In this document: positions 34,172-42,777 of the stretch, piece by piece
How the letters are laid out: each line of letters opens with the position of its first letter
Position numbering within the stretch: position 1 is the stretch's first letter
NCBI GenBank assembly: GCA_017550445.1
Contig: JAFZOV010000165.1
Location: 29,488 to 93,487 of the forward strand
DNA: 64,000 nucleotides
Origin: Fibrobacter sp.
Lineage (GTDB): Bacteria > Fibrobacterota > Fibrobacteria > Fibrobacterales > Fibrobacteraceae
Reading direction: 5' to 3'
Notes under the pieces: generated by a model
What the model was told of the DNA's origin: nothing
Seen by the model: the letters and a program-made list of their open reading frames with translations, nothing else
Database searches by the model: none
Position numbers and translations under genes: made by a program

Positions 34172-34933
34172 TCATTTTTCGAATTCAATCACGCTCCTGT
34201 AAATCGGACGGCCTTCTTTCCGGTATTTGCGTTCAAAACCGGTGGTAATGCCCTCGGTGGGCTCGGCCGTATTGCGGACGATAACCTTACAGGTGGGGAA
34301 TGCGTCGAAGGTCTCGAGCGCAATCTCGTTGTATTCCTTGTGGTCGGTACCCCAGTAGAATATGCGTTTGCCGGGCTTGAGGCAGCGGGCGACTTCGGTG
34401 AGAAAGTCGGGGCGCAGCAGGCGGTTCTTGTGGTGGCGTTCTTTGGGCCACGGGTCCGGGAAGTACATGTGGAAGGCGTCGACGGTATTGCTCTTTACGC
34501 AGTCGCGCAAGAAGTAGAAAACGTCGCCGCGCAGCATGGCGGCATTGCCCTGCTCGATTACGCCGCGCTTGGTCATGCGCTCGACGGCAAAGGCTGCCCA
34601 GGTGTAGTCCCATTCGCTGCCCATGATGAAGTAGTCGGGGTGCTTCTCGGCGTAATCCGTCATGAAGTTGCCTTTGCCGCTACCGATTTCCACTTCGATG
34701 TGGCCGTTTTCGCTCGGGAACATGTCTTTCCAGTTGAAGTCGAGCGTGTGCGGCTTGCCGTCTGCCGTCTTGATGGGCTTGCGGTCGCCGTTTGTGCGGA
34801 ACACGTAGTGCCAGAGCCCCTTCTGCTCGGGGTCGGCCTTCAGGTCGCGGTAGAATTCCGGAATAACGACCTGCTTTTCGCCGGCATTTTCAGCAAATTC
34901 TTCTACGTTCTTGTTTGTTGTATCTTCACTCAT
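34172..34933 (-). CDS. trmB: tRNA (guanine-N7-)-methyltransferase
   Basis: The product (253 residues from the ATG at 34933) has the SAM-binding motif EVEIGSGKGNF (about 82-92) and the TrmB signature HMYFPDPWPKERHHKNRL, followed by RIFYWGTDHKEY. It makes m7G46 in tRNA. ATG at 34942 and TTG at 34945 are in-frame alternatives; the upstream sequence is a word repeat without an SD, so the start is uncertain. It lies between recN and the RNase Z-like gene, same strand. Confidence 0.92.
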   Translation of the reverse strand: MSEDTTNKNVEEFAENAGEKQVVIPEFYRDLKADPEQKGLWHYVFRTNGDRKPIKTADGKPHTLDFNWKDMFPSENGHIEVEIGSGKGNFMTDYAEKHPDYFIMGSEWDYTWAAFAVERMTKRGVIEQGNAAMLRGDVFYFLRDCVKSNTVDAFHMYFPDPWPKERHHKNRLLRPDFLTEVARCLKPGKRIFYWGTDHKEYNEIALETFDAFPTCKVIVRNTAEPTEGITTGFERKYRKEGRPIYRSVIEFEK

Positions 34934-34972
34934 AATAATCATCAATTATCAATCATCAATTATCAATTAAAT
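34934..34972. repeat. AT-rich word repeat (ATCAATT family)
   Basis: ATCATCAATTATCA words are repeated between trmB and the RNase Z-like gene. The element overlaps the last codons of the latter. Confidence 0.5.
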
Positions 34973-35857
34973 AAACGCCACAACCTTCTCTTTGAATTTT
35001 TCGGGTATGGCCTTCTTGAGGGATTCCTGAATGTACTTTTCGGAGTACTTCATCGAGAAATGGCTCAGGATAATCTGTTCGCACTTGACTTCGTCCCCAA
35101 GTTCGTTCAGGGCGCGGACAATGTGGTCTAAATGCGTGTGCCCTTTTTTGCGGCTCATGGCTTCGTCTTCGGGAGCGATGAACGTGCATTCGGTGACAAG
35201 CACTTTAGACTTGAAAATGGAGGGGTTCTCGAGCAGGCTCTCGCCGAGGCAGTCCCCTGTAAAACTCAATAGCGGCTCGTACACTTCGCGCGTGATTTCT
35301 ACGCCGTCCTGGCGCAACTTGATGATTTCTTCGGCACTCTTGCCGAGAAATTCGTCCTTCAGTTTTTTCTTGTGCAGAAGGAGGGTGGCGCCCAGAGCGG
35401 GTATGGAGTGCTTCACGCTGAAGGGCTCGAGTACGAGATCCTTGCGGTAACTGAGGGTAACCCGTTCGCCCGCCTTCACGGGGACGATTTCGGGGTACTG
35501 GAACTTGGCTTCGCTCACGCCTTCGAAAAGCGCTTCGGCCTTTATCCAGTTTTTGGCTCCGTCGCAGATGCATTCAGGAATGTAGTAGACGCTATCGCGC
35601 TCTACGCCCATCATCTTGCGCAAACTGTGGTGACGCATGAGGCAGCGGGCGTGATCCCCGTGAGCGTGCGTGAGGAACACGTGGTCAATCGGGGTCGCCG
35701 AGAGCGGGCATTCGCCCATGTCGACGCAGAAGTTTAGTTCGGGGAACTGCATGTAGGTTGCAAGCCCCGAGATAGAAAAACCCTGCACGCTGGAACAGGC
35801 CGCCTTGAGGTGGACCTGCTTGAGCGCATTGTGTATGTACTTGCTTTCTGTCGTCAC
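34967..35857 (-). CDS. Metallo-beta-lactamase-fold protein, RNase Z-like
   Basis: The product (296 residues from a GTG at 35857) has the metal-binding HAHGDH motif in FLTHAHGDHARCL (about 77-89), a second cluster with FTGDCLGE, and HTHLDHIVRAL and ILSHFSMKY near the C-terminus, as in RNase Z, which trims tRNA 3' ends. There is no strong exosite match, so another MBL hydrolase is possible. The GTG start lies 17 nt after a TATATTTAG box; the frame continues upstream into the terminator and is unlikely to be translated there. Confidence 0.75.
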   Translation of the reverse strand: MTTESKYIHNALKQVHLKAACSSVQGFSISGLATYMQFPELNFCVDMGECPLSATPIDHVFLTHAHGDHARCLMRHHSLRKMMGVERDSVYYIPECICDGAKNWIKAEALFEGVSEAKFQYPEIVPVKAGERVTLSYRKDLVLEPFSVKHSIPALGATLLLHKKKLKDEFLGKSAEEIIKLRQDGVEITREVYEPLLSFTGDCLGESLLENPSIFKSKVLVTECTFIAPEDEAMSRKKGHTHLDHIVRALNELGDEVKCEQIILSHFSMKYSEKYIQESLKKAIPEKFKEKVVAFI

Positions 35858-35874
35858 GTTATTTACCGCGACTA

Positions 35875-35904
35875 AATATAAAAAAAGCCGCACTTAAGCG
35901 GCTT
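35875..35904 (-). terminator. Terminator of the upstream lipoprotein gene, fused to the next promoter
   Basis: AAGCCGC/GCGGCTT stem (35898-35904 with 35885-35891). Its TTTTTT tract continues directly into TATATT (35880-35875), the -10 box for the RNase Z-like gene. Confidence 0.8.
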
Positions 35905-35925
35905 CACTTTTAATATGTGCTTGCG

Positions 35926-36528
35926 TTAAAGGCCTTTTGCTGCCTTCTCCGCTGCGATGATGGATTCGAAATCTTGGCAATCCATGCGTTCGATGTTGTT
36001 ACCCATGGCCTTGCTACGCGTCCTGTCGCTACCCTTCTTTTCGGGGATGCGGAAGCAGAATTGGTACATACCGCCGAGGTCGGTCGGAATGCCCATCTTG
36101 AAGACGCGAATTCTTTCCCTGGAGGCCTTGTTGTAGATTTCGTGGTAGTCGTAATTGTTCTTGATTTTTTCGAGTCGCTTTTCCTGGTTGAACAGGATTT
36201 CGTTCACGATCGGGCCATCCAGGTATAGCGGAAGGGAATTCTGGAAGCGGAGCTCAAGCCTGTTGCCAGTCTTGACGATGGAAGTTTCTGCGGGCTTGAT
36301 GAGGTAGCGCTGCTGCGGGATGTTCTTGTACGCCTTGTTATGGGCCTTACGGACACCGCACATTTCGCGCATATCCGGGTTCGCGACAAAATCGATATCG
36401 CGGCAAATGGGTGGCAGGTTCGTGGGAACCTCGAGATCGTCACCATTGGAAGAACCAGCGCAGCCGGCAAACAGGGTCAATGAGGCGAGAAGGGTGGTCA
36501 ACTTGATGGCGAAAGTTTTTGATTTCAT
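35926..36528 (-). CDS. Uncharacterised lipoprotein
   Basis: The 200-residue product has a lipoprotein signal (lipobox LFAGC, Cys23) and a globular domain with no family I recognise. Features are a Cys pair early (CRDIDF and MCGVRK) and later FCFRIP and MDCQDF, so disulphides are possible. A TATATTTG box (complement of 36535-36540) ends 6 nt before the ATG, and no SD is present. It is monocistronic, with a terminator downstream. Confidence 0.65.
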   Translation of the reverse strand: MKSKTFAIKLTTLLASLTLFAGCAGSSNGDDLEVPTNLPPICRDIDFVANPDMREMCGVRKAHNKAYKNIPQQRYLIKPAETSIVKTGNRLELRFQNSLPLYLDGPIVNEILFNQEKRLEKIKNNYDYHEIYNKASRERIRVFKMGIPTDLGGMYQFCFRIPEKKGSDRTRSKAMGNNIERMDCQDFESIIAAEKAAKGL

Positions 36529-36540
36529 AATTCAAATATA
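36529..36540 (-). promoter_or_regulatory. -10 box TATATTTG, 6 nt before the lipoprotein ATG
   Basis: An exact TAnnTTTG match with leaderless spacing and no SD. Confidence 0.5.
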
Positions 36541-36656
36541 AATTATCTGCCCCGAAAAACTTATTTTTTCTGTTTTTTCTAAAAAAAATTTGTTGGTGGA
36601 GCCATAATAGCTTGCTGGTCAACAATTTATGAAAACAAAAAGTTACACGGAGGGCC

Positions 36657-36686
36657 GGCGCCGTAGGGCGGTGCTTTCTTTTTTTT
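36657..36686 (+). terminator. Orphan terminator between divergent genes
   Basis: GCGCCG (36658-36663) pairs with CGGTGC (36669-36674, one G-T pair), followed by TTTCTTTTTTTT. No annotated plus-strand gene precedes it, so it may end a short RNA starting within about 36545-36640. Confidence 0.5.
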
Positions 36687-36759
36687 GTTCCGGAGTCTTT
36701 ACCTTACAAAATAAATACCTATCTTTGCGTTGGAAAGATTGGGTAAAAAACGGTATAAA

Positions 36760-37566
36760 ATGAATATATACAGTTGGAACGTGAACGGAATCCGTTCTGC
36801 TCTCAAGAAGGGTTTCGGGGAATGGTTTGAATCGACCGCTCCCGATATCCTCTGCCTGCAGGAGGTCCGCGCCGAACAGGATCAGGCCGATGGCCTGCTT
36901 GTGCCGGACGGCTACTACACGTACTGGAATTCATGCAAGCGCAAAAAGGGTTACAGCGGTGTAGCCGTATTTTCGCGGATTGAACCGGACTCGGTGAACT
37001 ACGGTTTTGATATCGAGGAGTTCGACGAAGAGGGCCGCGTGCTGCAGCTCGTGTTCCCCGACTGGGTGTTGAATTCCATCTATTTCCCCAACGGGGGCTC
37101 CGGCGACGACCGCCTGGACTACAAGCTGCGCTTTTACGATGCGTTCCTTGAAAATTCCCTGCAGTGGATTGCCGCCGGCAAGCACGTGCTTACCGTGGGC
37201 GATTACAATACCTGCCACAAGGCGATAGACATTGCTCGCCCCGAAGAGAACGAGAATGTAAGCGGGTTCTTGCCGATTGAACGCGCCTGGATGGACAAGT
37301 ATGTGGAAAGTGGATTTGTGGATACCTTCCGCACCCTGCACCCCGATACCCGAGAGGCTTATTCCTGGTGGAGCAACCGCGGCGGAGCCCGTGCCCGCAA
37401 CGTGGGTTGGCGCCTGGATTATGCGTTCGTGGACGAAGCCCTGATGCAGAACGTGGTGAAGTCCGAAATTCTCCCGGATGTCATGGGTTCGGACCATTGC
37501 CCCATCAGCATTGAACTCGAACCTCCGTTTGCACCACTGCCGATTAAGCCCGCCGACGCGGACTAG
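36760..37566 (+). CDS. xth: Exodeoxyribonuclease III
   Basis: The 268-residue enzyme starts MNIYSWNVNGIRSAL and has LCLQEVRAE (catalytic Glu), FPNGGSGDDRLDYK, VGDYNTCH (Asp/Asn), WRLDYAFVD and GSDHCPI (catalytic Asp-His). It is an AP endonuclease and 3'-5' exonuclease for base-excision repair. A TTG 30 nt upstream is in frame but adds a non-homologous leader. A TATCTTTG box at 36720-36727 gives a leader of about 27 nt. Confidence 0.95.
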   Translation: MNIYSWNVNGIRSALKKGFGEWFESTAPDILCLQEVRAEQDQADGLLVPDGYYTYWNSCKRKKGYSGVAVFSRIEPDSVNYGFDIEEFDEEGRVLQLVFPDWVLNSIYFPNGGSGDDRLDYKLRFYDAFLENSLQWIAAGKHVLTVGDYNTCHKAIDIARPEENENVSGFLPIERAWMDKYVESGFVDTFRTLHPDTREAYSWWSNRGGARARNVGWRLDYAFVDEALMQNVVKSEILPDVMGSDHCPISIELEPPFAPLPIKPADAD

Positions 37567-37583
37567 ATCTGTTTAGATATATG

Positions 37584-37613
37584 AAAAAGCGGTGCCTCAA
37601 GGCGCCGCTTTTT
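37584..37613. terminator. Bidirectional terminator between xth and the MBOAT gene
   Basis: AAAAAGCGGTGCC (37584-37596) pairs with GGCGCCGCTTTTT (37601-37613) around TCAA. A and T tracts flank both sides. Confidence 0.9.
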
Positions 37614-37625
37614 GCATTCGATTTG

Positions 37626-39476
37626 CTAGAACTGGAAGTAGATGAACGGGCAGCTGTCCGCGCTCATGAACTGGTAGATGACGAAGATGATGAACGCCGT
37701 AGAAAGCACCATCAGCGGGATGGGCTGCGAGGCGAACATAATGCGGTAGCGGCTCTTCCATTTCTTGGGAACCCAGTGGATGAGCATGCCCGCGATGAAC
37801 ACGAGGATGATGTTGATGTGTTCCCAGGCGATGGTGCCGAGGGTATCCCACTTCCAGGCGGACCCCATCTGGTTCACCATGTTCTTGGCCGTGTTCCAGG
37901 CGACTTCGTTTGCTTCGGCGGGGTCGAGGTTCGAGCCCGCGCGGAAGAAGAGTCGTGTAAACGTGATGAATACGAAGGTGAGCGTCACGTTCAAGGCCAC
38001 ATAGAGCCAGTGGTAGGTCTTGTCGCTGAACAGGCGGAAAATCATCACGGAGAAAATGCCCGTGAAGAGCACGCCGAACCATACGGCGGTAATCGCGCAG
38101 ATGGGGAGGTGGTAGTTCTTGTAGACGATGGCGCTCACCGCGAACAGCAGGAGGGCTGCCGATGCGCGGAAGGTGATGCTGCGCTTGACCCAGATTTTGT
38201 TGAACACCTGGCCAAAGCCGTTGAGGCCGCCCCAGATGATGAAGTTCCAGCTGGCACCATGCCACCAACCGCCCACAATCTGGGTTGCCATGGCGTTCAT
38301 GTTCGTGGTGATGAACTTGCGGGAATCCGGTTTGAAGTAGGCGTAGATGGAAATGTAGAGGAAAAGGGCGCCGAGCGCGATGGCGACCCAGACGCTGCCC
38401 GAAAGCATGATGGCCACAAGGCTCAGGAATCCCATCCAGAAGAACGTGCCGATAGAGGCCCCGCGGTTACCGCCCAACGGGATATACAGGTAATCGCGCC
38501 ACCAGCTCGAAAGGGAAATGTGCCAACGGCGCCAGAATTCGGTGGGGGAGAGCGCCTTGTAGGGGCTGTTGAAGTTTTGCGGCAGGCGGAAACCCATCAG
38601 GAGCGCGACGCCGATGGCGATGTCGGTATAGCCCGAGAAGTCGGCGTACACCTGCAGGGAGTAAGCGAAGAGCGCGATGAGGTTCTCGAGGCCGGTGTAG
38701 AGGAGCGGCTGGTCAAAAACGCGGTCCACAAAGTTGGTCGCGAGGTAGTCGCTCAAAATGATTTTCTTGCCAAGCCCGTTCAGAATCCAGAATACGGCCA
38801 TGCCGAAAGCGCGGCGGGGCAAAAAGTAGGGCTTGTAGAGCTGCGGGACGAACTTGTCGGCACGCACGATGGGGCCGGCCACGAGCTGCGGGAAGAACGA
38901 AAGGTAGAAACCGAAGTCGAGGATGTTCGTGACGGGCTTGATTTTACCGCGGTAGATGTCGATGCAGTAACTCATCGCCTGGAATGTGAAGAACGAAATG
39001 CCCACCGGCAAGATGATGGTGTCGACCAGCGAATGCGTGTTGAAAAGCTTGTTGCTTGCCGCCGCAAAGAAGTTGTAGACATGCAGCTCTATGCCGGTAA
39101 AGTCGTAGAGTGCATCCAAGAAGAAGTAAGAATACTTGTAGTAGCAGAGGACGAGCAGATCGATGATGACGACGATAATCATCAGGAACTTTTTTTTCCA
39201 CTTTACCTGGGCCTTTTCAATCGCCTTGCCTATGAAAAAGTTTGCGAGAACGCAGAAGATAAGGATGCACACATAGCTGCCGCTAGTCTTGTAGTAGAAG
39301 AAAAGGCTTGTCGCAAACAGGAACGCGTTACGGAGCAAAAGTTTCCTATGGACGAGCGAGAATATCGCGAATACTACGGCGAAGAATCCCCAGAAGTAGA
39401 ACTGCGTAAATAGGAGTGGGCTGTTCGGGTCGAAAGCAAACGTGCGGGTGAGGTAAGGTATTATGTAGTCAAGCAT
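37626..39476 (-). CDS. MBOAT-family O-acyltransferase (AlgI/PatA-like)
   Basis: The 616-residue membrane protein has about a dozen TM helices and the MBOAT core: FFPQLVAGPIVRAD, YADFSGYTDIAIGVALLMGF, FWRRWHISLSSWWRDYLYIP and the catalytic His406 in GGWWHGASWNF. Such enzymes move acyl (usually acetyl) groups across the inner membrane. It is last in a probable operon after two SGNH hydrolase-fold genes, the arrangement expected for PatA/PatB or AlgI/AlgJ-type O-acetylation of peptidoglycan or polysaccharide. The acceptor glycan is unknown. Confidence 0.92.
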   Translation of the reverse strand: MLDYIIPYLTRTFAFDPNSPLLFTQFYFWGFFAVVFAIFSLVHRKLLLRNAFLFATSLFFYYKTSGSYVCILIFCVLANFFIGKAIEKAQVKWKKKFLMIIVVIIDLLVLCYYKYSYFFLDALYDFTGIELHVYNFFAAASNKLFNTHSLVDTIILPVGISFFTFQAMSYCIDIYRGKIKPVTNILDFGFYLSFFPQLVAGPIVRADKFVPQLYKPYFLPRRAFGMAVFWILNGLGKKIILSDYLATNFVDRVFDQPLLYTGLENLIALFAYSLQVYADFSGYTDIAIGVALLMGFRLPQNFNSPYKALSPTEFWRRWHISLSSWWRDYLYIPLGGNRGASIGTFFWMGFLSLVAIMLSGSVWVAIALGALFLYISIYAYFKPDSRKFITTNMNAMATQIVGGWWHGASWNFIIWGGLNGFGQVFNKIWVKRSITFRASAALLLFAVSAIVYKNYHLPICAITAVWFGVLFTGIFSVMIFRLFSDKTYHWLYVALNVTLTFVFITFTRLFFRAGSNLDPAEANEVAWNTAKNMVNQMGSAWKWDTLGTIAWEHINIILVFIAGMLIHWVPKKWKSRYRIMFASQPIPLMVLSTAFIIFVIYQFMSADSCPFIYFQF

Positions 39477-39510
39477 TTGTTTTAGAGGGGGTGCAAAACT
39501 TGATGATTGT

Positions 39511-39538
39511 TGTCATTCCCGGCCTGCCCGGGAATCTC
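39511..39538 (+). repeat. Dispersed GTCATTCCCGG...CCGGGAATCTCCT repeat
   Basis: A TTCCCGG/CCGGGAA hairpin around CCTGC, between the MBOAT and SGNH genes and touching the latter's stop codon. Confidence 0.65.
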
Positions 39539-41194
39539 CTATTTCTTCGGTTTGTCCTCAGGCTTTTTTGCTGTTGGTTCGAGTGCTGGTAAGTTTGCGA
39601 TGTGTTCCTGGTACGAATCAATCAGGGCTTTGTAGAACATGTCGCCGAGCAGGTGGTAACCCGCCTGGTTGAAATGAACCTTGTCTTTTTTCGCGAGGCT
39701 AGCCTTTTCCCACTTGGCCATGGAACCAAGGCCTCCCATCAGGGAGAACTTGTCCCAAATGCCGGCCTTGTGCTTTTCGGCGAGCATGAAGAATGCCTTG
39801 CGGGCCTGTTCGCCTACAGGGTGCTGCACGTAGCGGCGCTTGCGCACCTTGCGGAACATGTCGTTGTTGGTCTCGAATATGAACGCCGCGTTCGGATTGA
39901 CGCGCTTGATGCGTTCAATGAGTGTGTCGTAGTTGGCGCGGAACGCCTTGTCGTCGAATTTTTCCACGTTGGCGTCGTTCACGCCGATGGCAAATATCAC
40001 GAGGTCGGGCTTGACGAAGGCGAGTTCCTTTTCGAAGAGAGGGCATACGTCTTCAAAATAGTGCGCGACGCGTGCTCCGTTGATGCCGACGTTCGTGTAA
40101 ATGATTCCCGGGTAGTTCGATTCCGAAAGGACGCCTGTAAGCGTAAACCTCGGGCGTACTGCCGACATTGTTTCCGAGAGGGCGATAAGTGAGTCGCACA
40201 TTGCCTTCTGGGCAGAATCTACAGGGGCCTTCTTTGTGGAATCGAGCAGGTCGATGCAGGCGGCCATCAGGCCGTTCTGTGCCTCGGTGCGTTCGAGGCA
40301 TGCGGTATCCATGATGTCGCAGTCTCCCTGGAACATGGAATCGGCAGATGCTTCGACATTCTCCTTGATGGCAGCGTTTTTCTTGGCCGTAGAATCTTTG
40401 GCTGCGGCAGAATCAATGGCTGTCGTATCGAGGTTTGCGCGATAGATGGAATCTTGTACAAGTGAATCGATGAGGTACTGCGTTACCTTTGCCTGGAGGG
40501 TGGTATCGGCCCAGCGGAAAGCGAAGGTAAGCGTGTCAATCGGGCGGGGGCTCTTGAAAACGTAGCTTTGCGTGAGGGAATCGTATACGCCCTTGATATC
40601 CATTGAATCGACTCTGAGAACGGGGACGACGTTATTGCTGTCGCTGTACCCGAAGAGGCGGAATTTAGTTTCTTCGTAAATGGGCGATGAATTGTACTTG
40701 TCGAGCAAGAGGCTGAATTCTGCGCGCGGATCGCTCGTGCTCACGGCAATGCCTAGGAGCCCGAGCGGCTTCTTGACTTCGCGGAGCACGTTCTTGCTCA
40801 TGTCCCAGATGCCCTTGTACTGTGAACCATAGCTAGACGGCGTGTTCGTGCGGGCGGCGGAGTACGGGAACACGAAACCGCGACCGGCGGATGAACCCGG
40901 ATATTCCTTCACGAGGCGTTCACGGATGCGGCCCGAAATGACGTCGGCCTGGATGTGCGAACCGCCGATATGCATAATCCGCACCTGACCCTTGTTCTCG
41001 AAAACGAGCGAGTCCATCTTCTGGTAGAAAGGCTCGAAGGATTGCTTGCCGCCGGGGAACTGGATAATATTGAGCGTCGAATCGATGAAGTCGTACTTGG
41101 AAAAATCAATGATGTAGGTTGCCGGGGTTGCAATCGGGCCGCCTGCAAAGAGGCAAGAAACTAGTGCGGCGAGGATTAGCGCAATTTTTTTCAC
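39539..41194 (-). CDS. Exported SGNH/GDSL-type hydrolase, copy B
   Basis: The 551-residue product has a signal peptide (ending SCLFAG, about residue 18). SGNH blocks are visible: MHIGGSHIQADV (block I, about 74-85, with Gly in place of the usual Asp before Ser), IFAIGVNDANV (block III) and DKVHFNQAGYHLLGD (block V Asp-x-x-His). An Ala/Ser/Asp-rich insert (about 260-300) separates the blocks. It probably works with the neighbouring MBOAT as the periplasmic acyltransferase (PatB/AlgJ-like) or as an esterase. Its ATG overlaps the stop of the preceding SGNH gene by 4 nt. Confidence 0.8.
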   Translation of the reverse strand: MKKIALILAALVSCLFAGGPIATPATYIIDFSKYDFIDSTLNIIQFPGGKQSFEPFYQKMDSLVFENKGQVRIMHIGGSHIQADVISGRIRERLVKEYPGSSAGRGFVFPYSAARTNTPSSYGSQYKGIWDMSKNVLREVKKPLGLLGIAVSTSDPRAEFSLLLDKYNSSPIYEETKFRLFGYSDSNNVVPVLRVDSMDIKGVYDSLTQSYVFKSPRPIDTLTFAFRWADTTLQAKVTQYLIDSLVQDSIYRANLDTTAIDSAAAKDSTAKKNAAIKENVEASADSMFQGDCDIMDTACLERTEAQNGLMAACIDLLDSTKKAPVDSAQKAMCDSLIALSETMSAVRPRFTLTGVLSESNYPGIIYTNVGINGARVAHYFEDVCPLFEKELAFVKPDLVIFAIGVNDANVEKFDDKAFRANYDTLIERIKRVNPNAAFIFETNNDMFRKVRKRRYVQHPVGEQARKAFFMLAEKHKAGIWDKFSLMGGLGSMAKWEKASLAKKDKVHFNQAGYHLLGDMFYKALIDSYQEHIANLPALEPTAKKPEDKPKK

Positions 41195-42771
41195 TGTTCT
41201 GCCTCCACCGGTTTTTGCGCAGCGCTGTCGACGGGCTTCTTGCCTTCGGCGTAGTTGCGCAGGTCCTTCAGCTTCGCGTCGTCAATCTTGTGCTTGTCGC
41301 GGAACTTGAAGTAGTCGTAGTGCATGCGTAGCGCATTGCAGAAGAGTTCACCCATGTAGGCGGCACCCCTGCGACTGAAGTGGATGTAGTCGGCACCGGC
41401 GAGCGGCGGAGACTGCTTGACCCACTTGCGCATCGAGCCTTCGCCGCCCATCACGCGGAACATGTCCCAGTAGGCAAGCCCGTTTTCGAGTGCGATTTCG
41501 CGGAGCATCTGCCTGGTGAGTTCGAGCCCGGGGTAGCTCTTGATTTTGCCGTCCATCTGCTTTGCCATGTCAGCGGGGCCGATGAACAGGATGTCTGCGT
41601 CGGGATTTGCGTTCTGGACGGTCTGTATCTGCTTTGTGATGAGCTTGCGGTTGTAGTCGAGGTTGTTCTTGTTGAGGCCCGGAACTAGGTTTCCGCCATA
41701 TTCCATGATGATGAGGCGTGCGTTCATCGCCTTGAACGATTCGGCGAGGAGTTCTTTGTCCATGCGGCTGAATACCGTGCCTGAACTGCCGCGCATGGCT
41801 ACGTTGTCCACGGCGACGCCGTAGGGGCCGTCCACGGAGATGGCGTAGATTTCGGCATTGCCGGAGAGGTATACTTTTGCGTTCGACGTGGTGTCAGGGA
41901 GCTTCCACGTGAACACGCGGAGCTTGTTGAACTTTTCATCGGTCGGGGCTGCCGCGTCCACGAACTTCTTTTTGCGCTTTTCCTTTTCCGTACCTTCGTT
42001 TTCAACGATGGTCTTTTCGTAGGCGAGGCGCACCTTGAGGCTGCCGCGCTTGCTGGCAAGCACCTTGATGATGCCGTATCCGCCTACATGGGCAAACTTG
42101 CCGTCCTTGTCTTCGCGCTTCTTGATGCCGATGACGGCGCTGCCTTCGAGTTTGCTCACTTGCGCGAGAGGCCCGTAGCGGTTGTGGTCGGCACGGTCTT
42201 CTTCTGTACCGAACATGATGAATCGTGTAAGGTCGCCGTTGTTCCACACGCTTGTCGTCTGCGACGGAATGTTCAGCACTGCGGGGAGCATGCCCGGTCC
42301 GCCACCGCCGAATTCTGCCTGCAGGTCTTCTCGGATGGTTGCCGAAATGCGGTCTTCTTCAAGCTGGGAGTCGCCGTAGTGCACGATGTGCACGGTATTC
42401 GAATCGATTTTTGCAAGTTCCAGGTGCAGGAACAGGCGGTCGAACCATGTGGGGTCGTCGTTCGGCAGGTCGAACCTGTTGCGCCCGTTCTTGAAGAAGT
42501 TCTCGTAGAAGTTCAGCGAGTCAGAGAACTCGGCGAATTCCTTCGCCTGCGTGGCGGCCATCATTTCTTCAATTGCTTTCTGCGGGTCGGTCTCGGCGTT
42601 GTCGTCTTCGGCTACGGCGTTGGGGTCGTTCTTTTCGAAGATGTCGGTGAGTGCAGGGAACCTGAAGGTCACATCGGCAATGGAGATACCGCTTGCCGGG
42701 TAGAGCCATGCCATGAGGCCGAGTACGACGAACAGACTTAAGATACTGAGAAATGATTTGAATGGGGTCAT
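41191..42771 (-). CDS. SGNH-type hydrolase anchored in the inner membrane, copy A
   Basis: The 526-residue product has an N-terminal signal anchor (about 8-25), an acidic linker and SGNH blocks: VHYGDSQLEEDR (block I, about 130-141), RLIIMEYGGN (block III) and ADYIHFSRRGAAYMG (block V). The middle (about 200-330) is a beta-rich insertion (GYGIIKVLASKRGSLKVRL) that may bind carbohydrate. It starts 6 bp after hisS and overlaps the second SGNH gene, so hisS, both SGNH genes and MBOAT form one strand-wise block. It differs enough from copy B for separate roles. Confidence 0.8.
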   Translation of the reverse strand: MTPFKSFLSILSLFVVLGLMAWLYPASGISIADVTFRFPALTDIFEKNDPNAVAEDDNAETDPQKAIEEMMAATQAKEFAEFSDSLNFYENFFKNGRNRFDLPNDDPTWFDRLFLHLELAKIDSNTVHIVHYGDSQLEEDRISATIREDLQAEFGGGGPGMLPAVLNIPSQTTSVWNNGDLTRFIMFGTEEDRADHNRYGPLAQVSKLEGSAVIGIKKREDKDGKFAHVGGYGIIKVLASKRGSLKVRLAYEKTIVENEGTEKEKRKKKFVDAAAPTDEKFNKLRVFTWKLPDTTSNAKVYLSGNAEIYAISVDGPYGVAVDNVAMRGSSGTVFSRMDKELLAESFKAMNARLIIMEYGGNLVPGLNKNNLDYNRKLITKQIQTVQNANPDADILFIGPADMAKQMDGKIKSYPGLELTRQMLREIALENGLAYWDMFRVMGGEGSMRKWVKQSPPLAGADYIHFSRRGAAYMGELFCNALRMHYDYFKFRDKHKIDDAKLKDLRNYAEGKKPVDSAAQKPVEAEQ

Positions 42772-42777
42772 GTGCTT

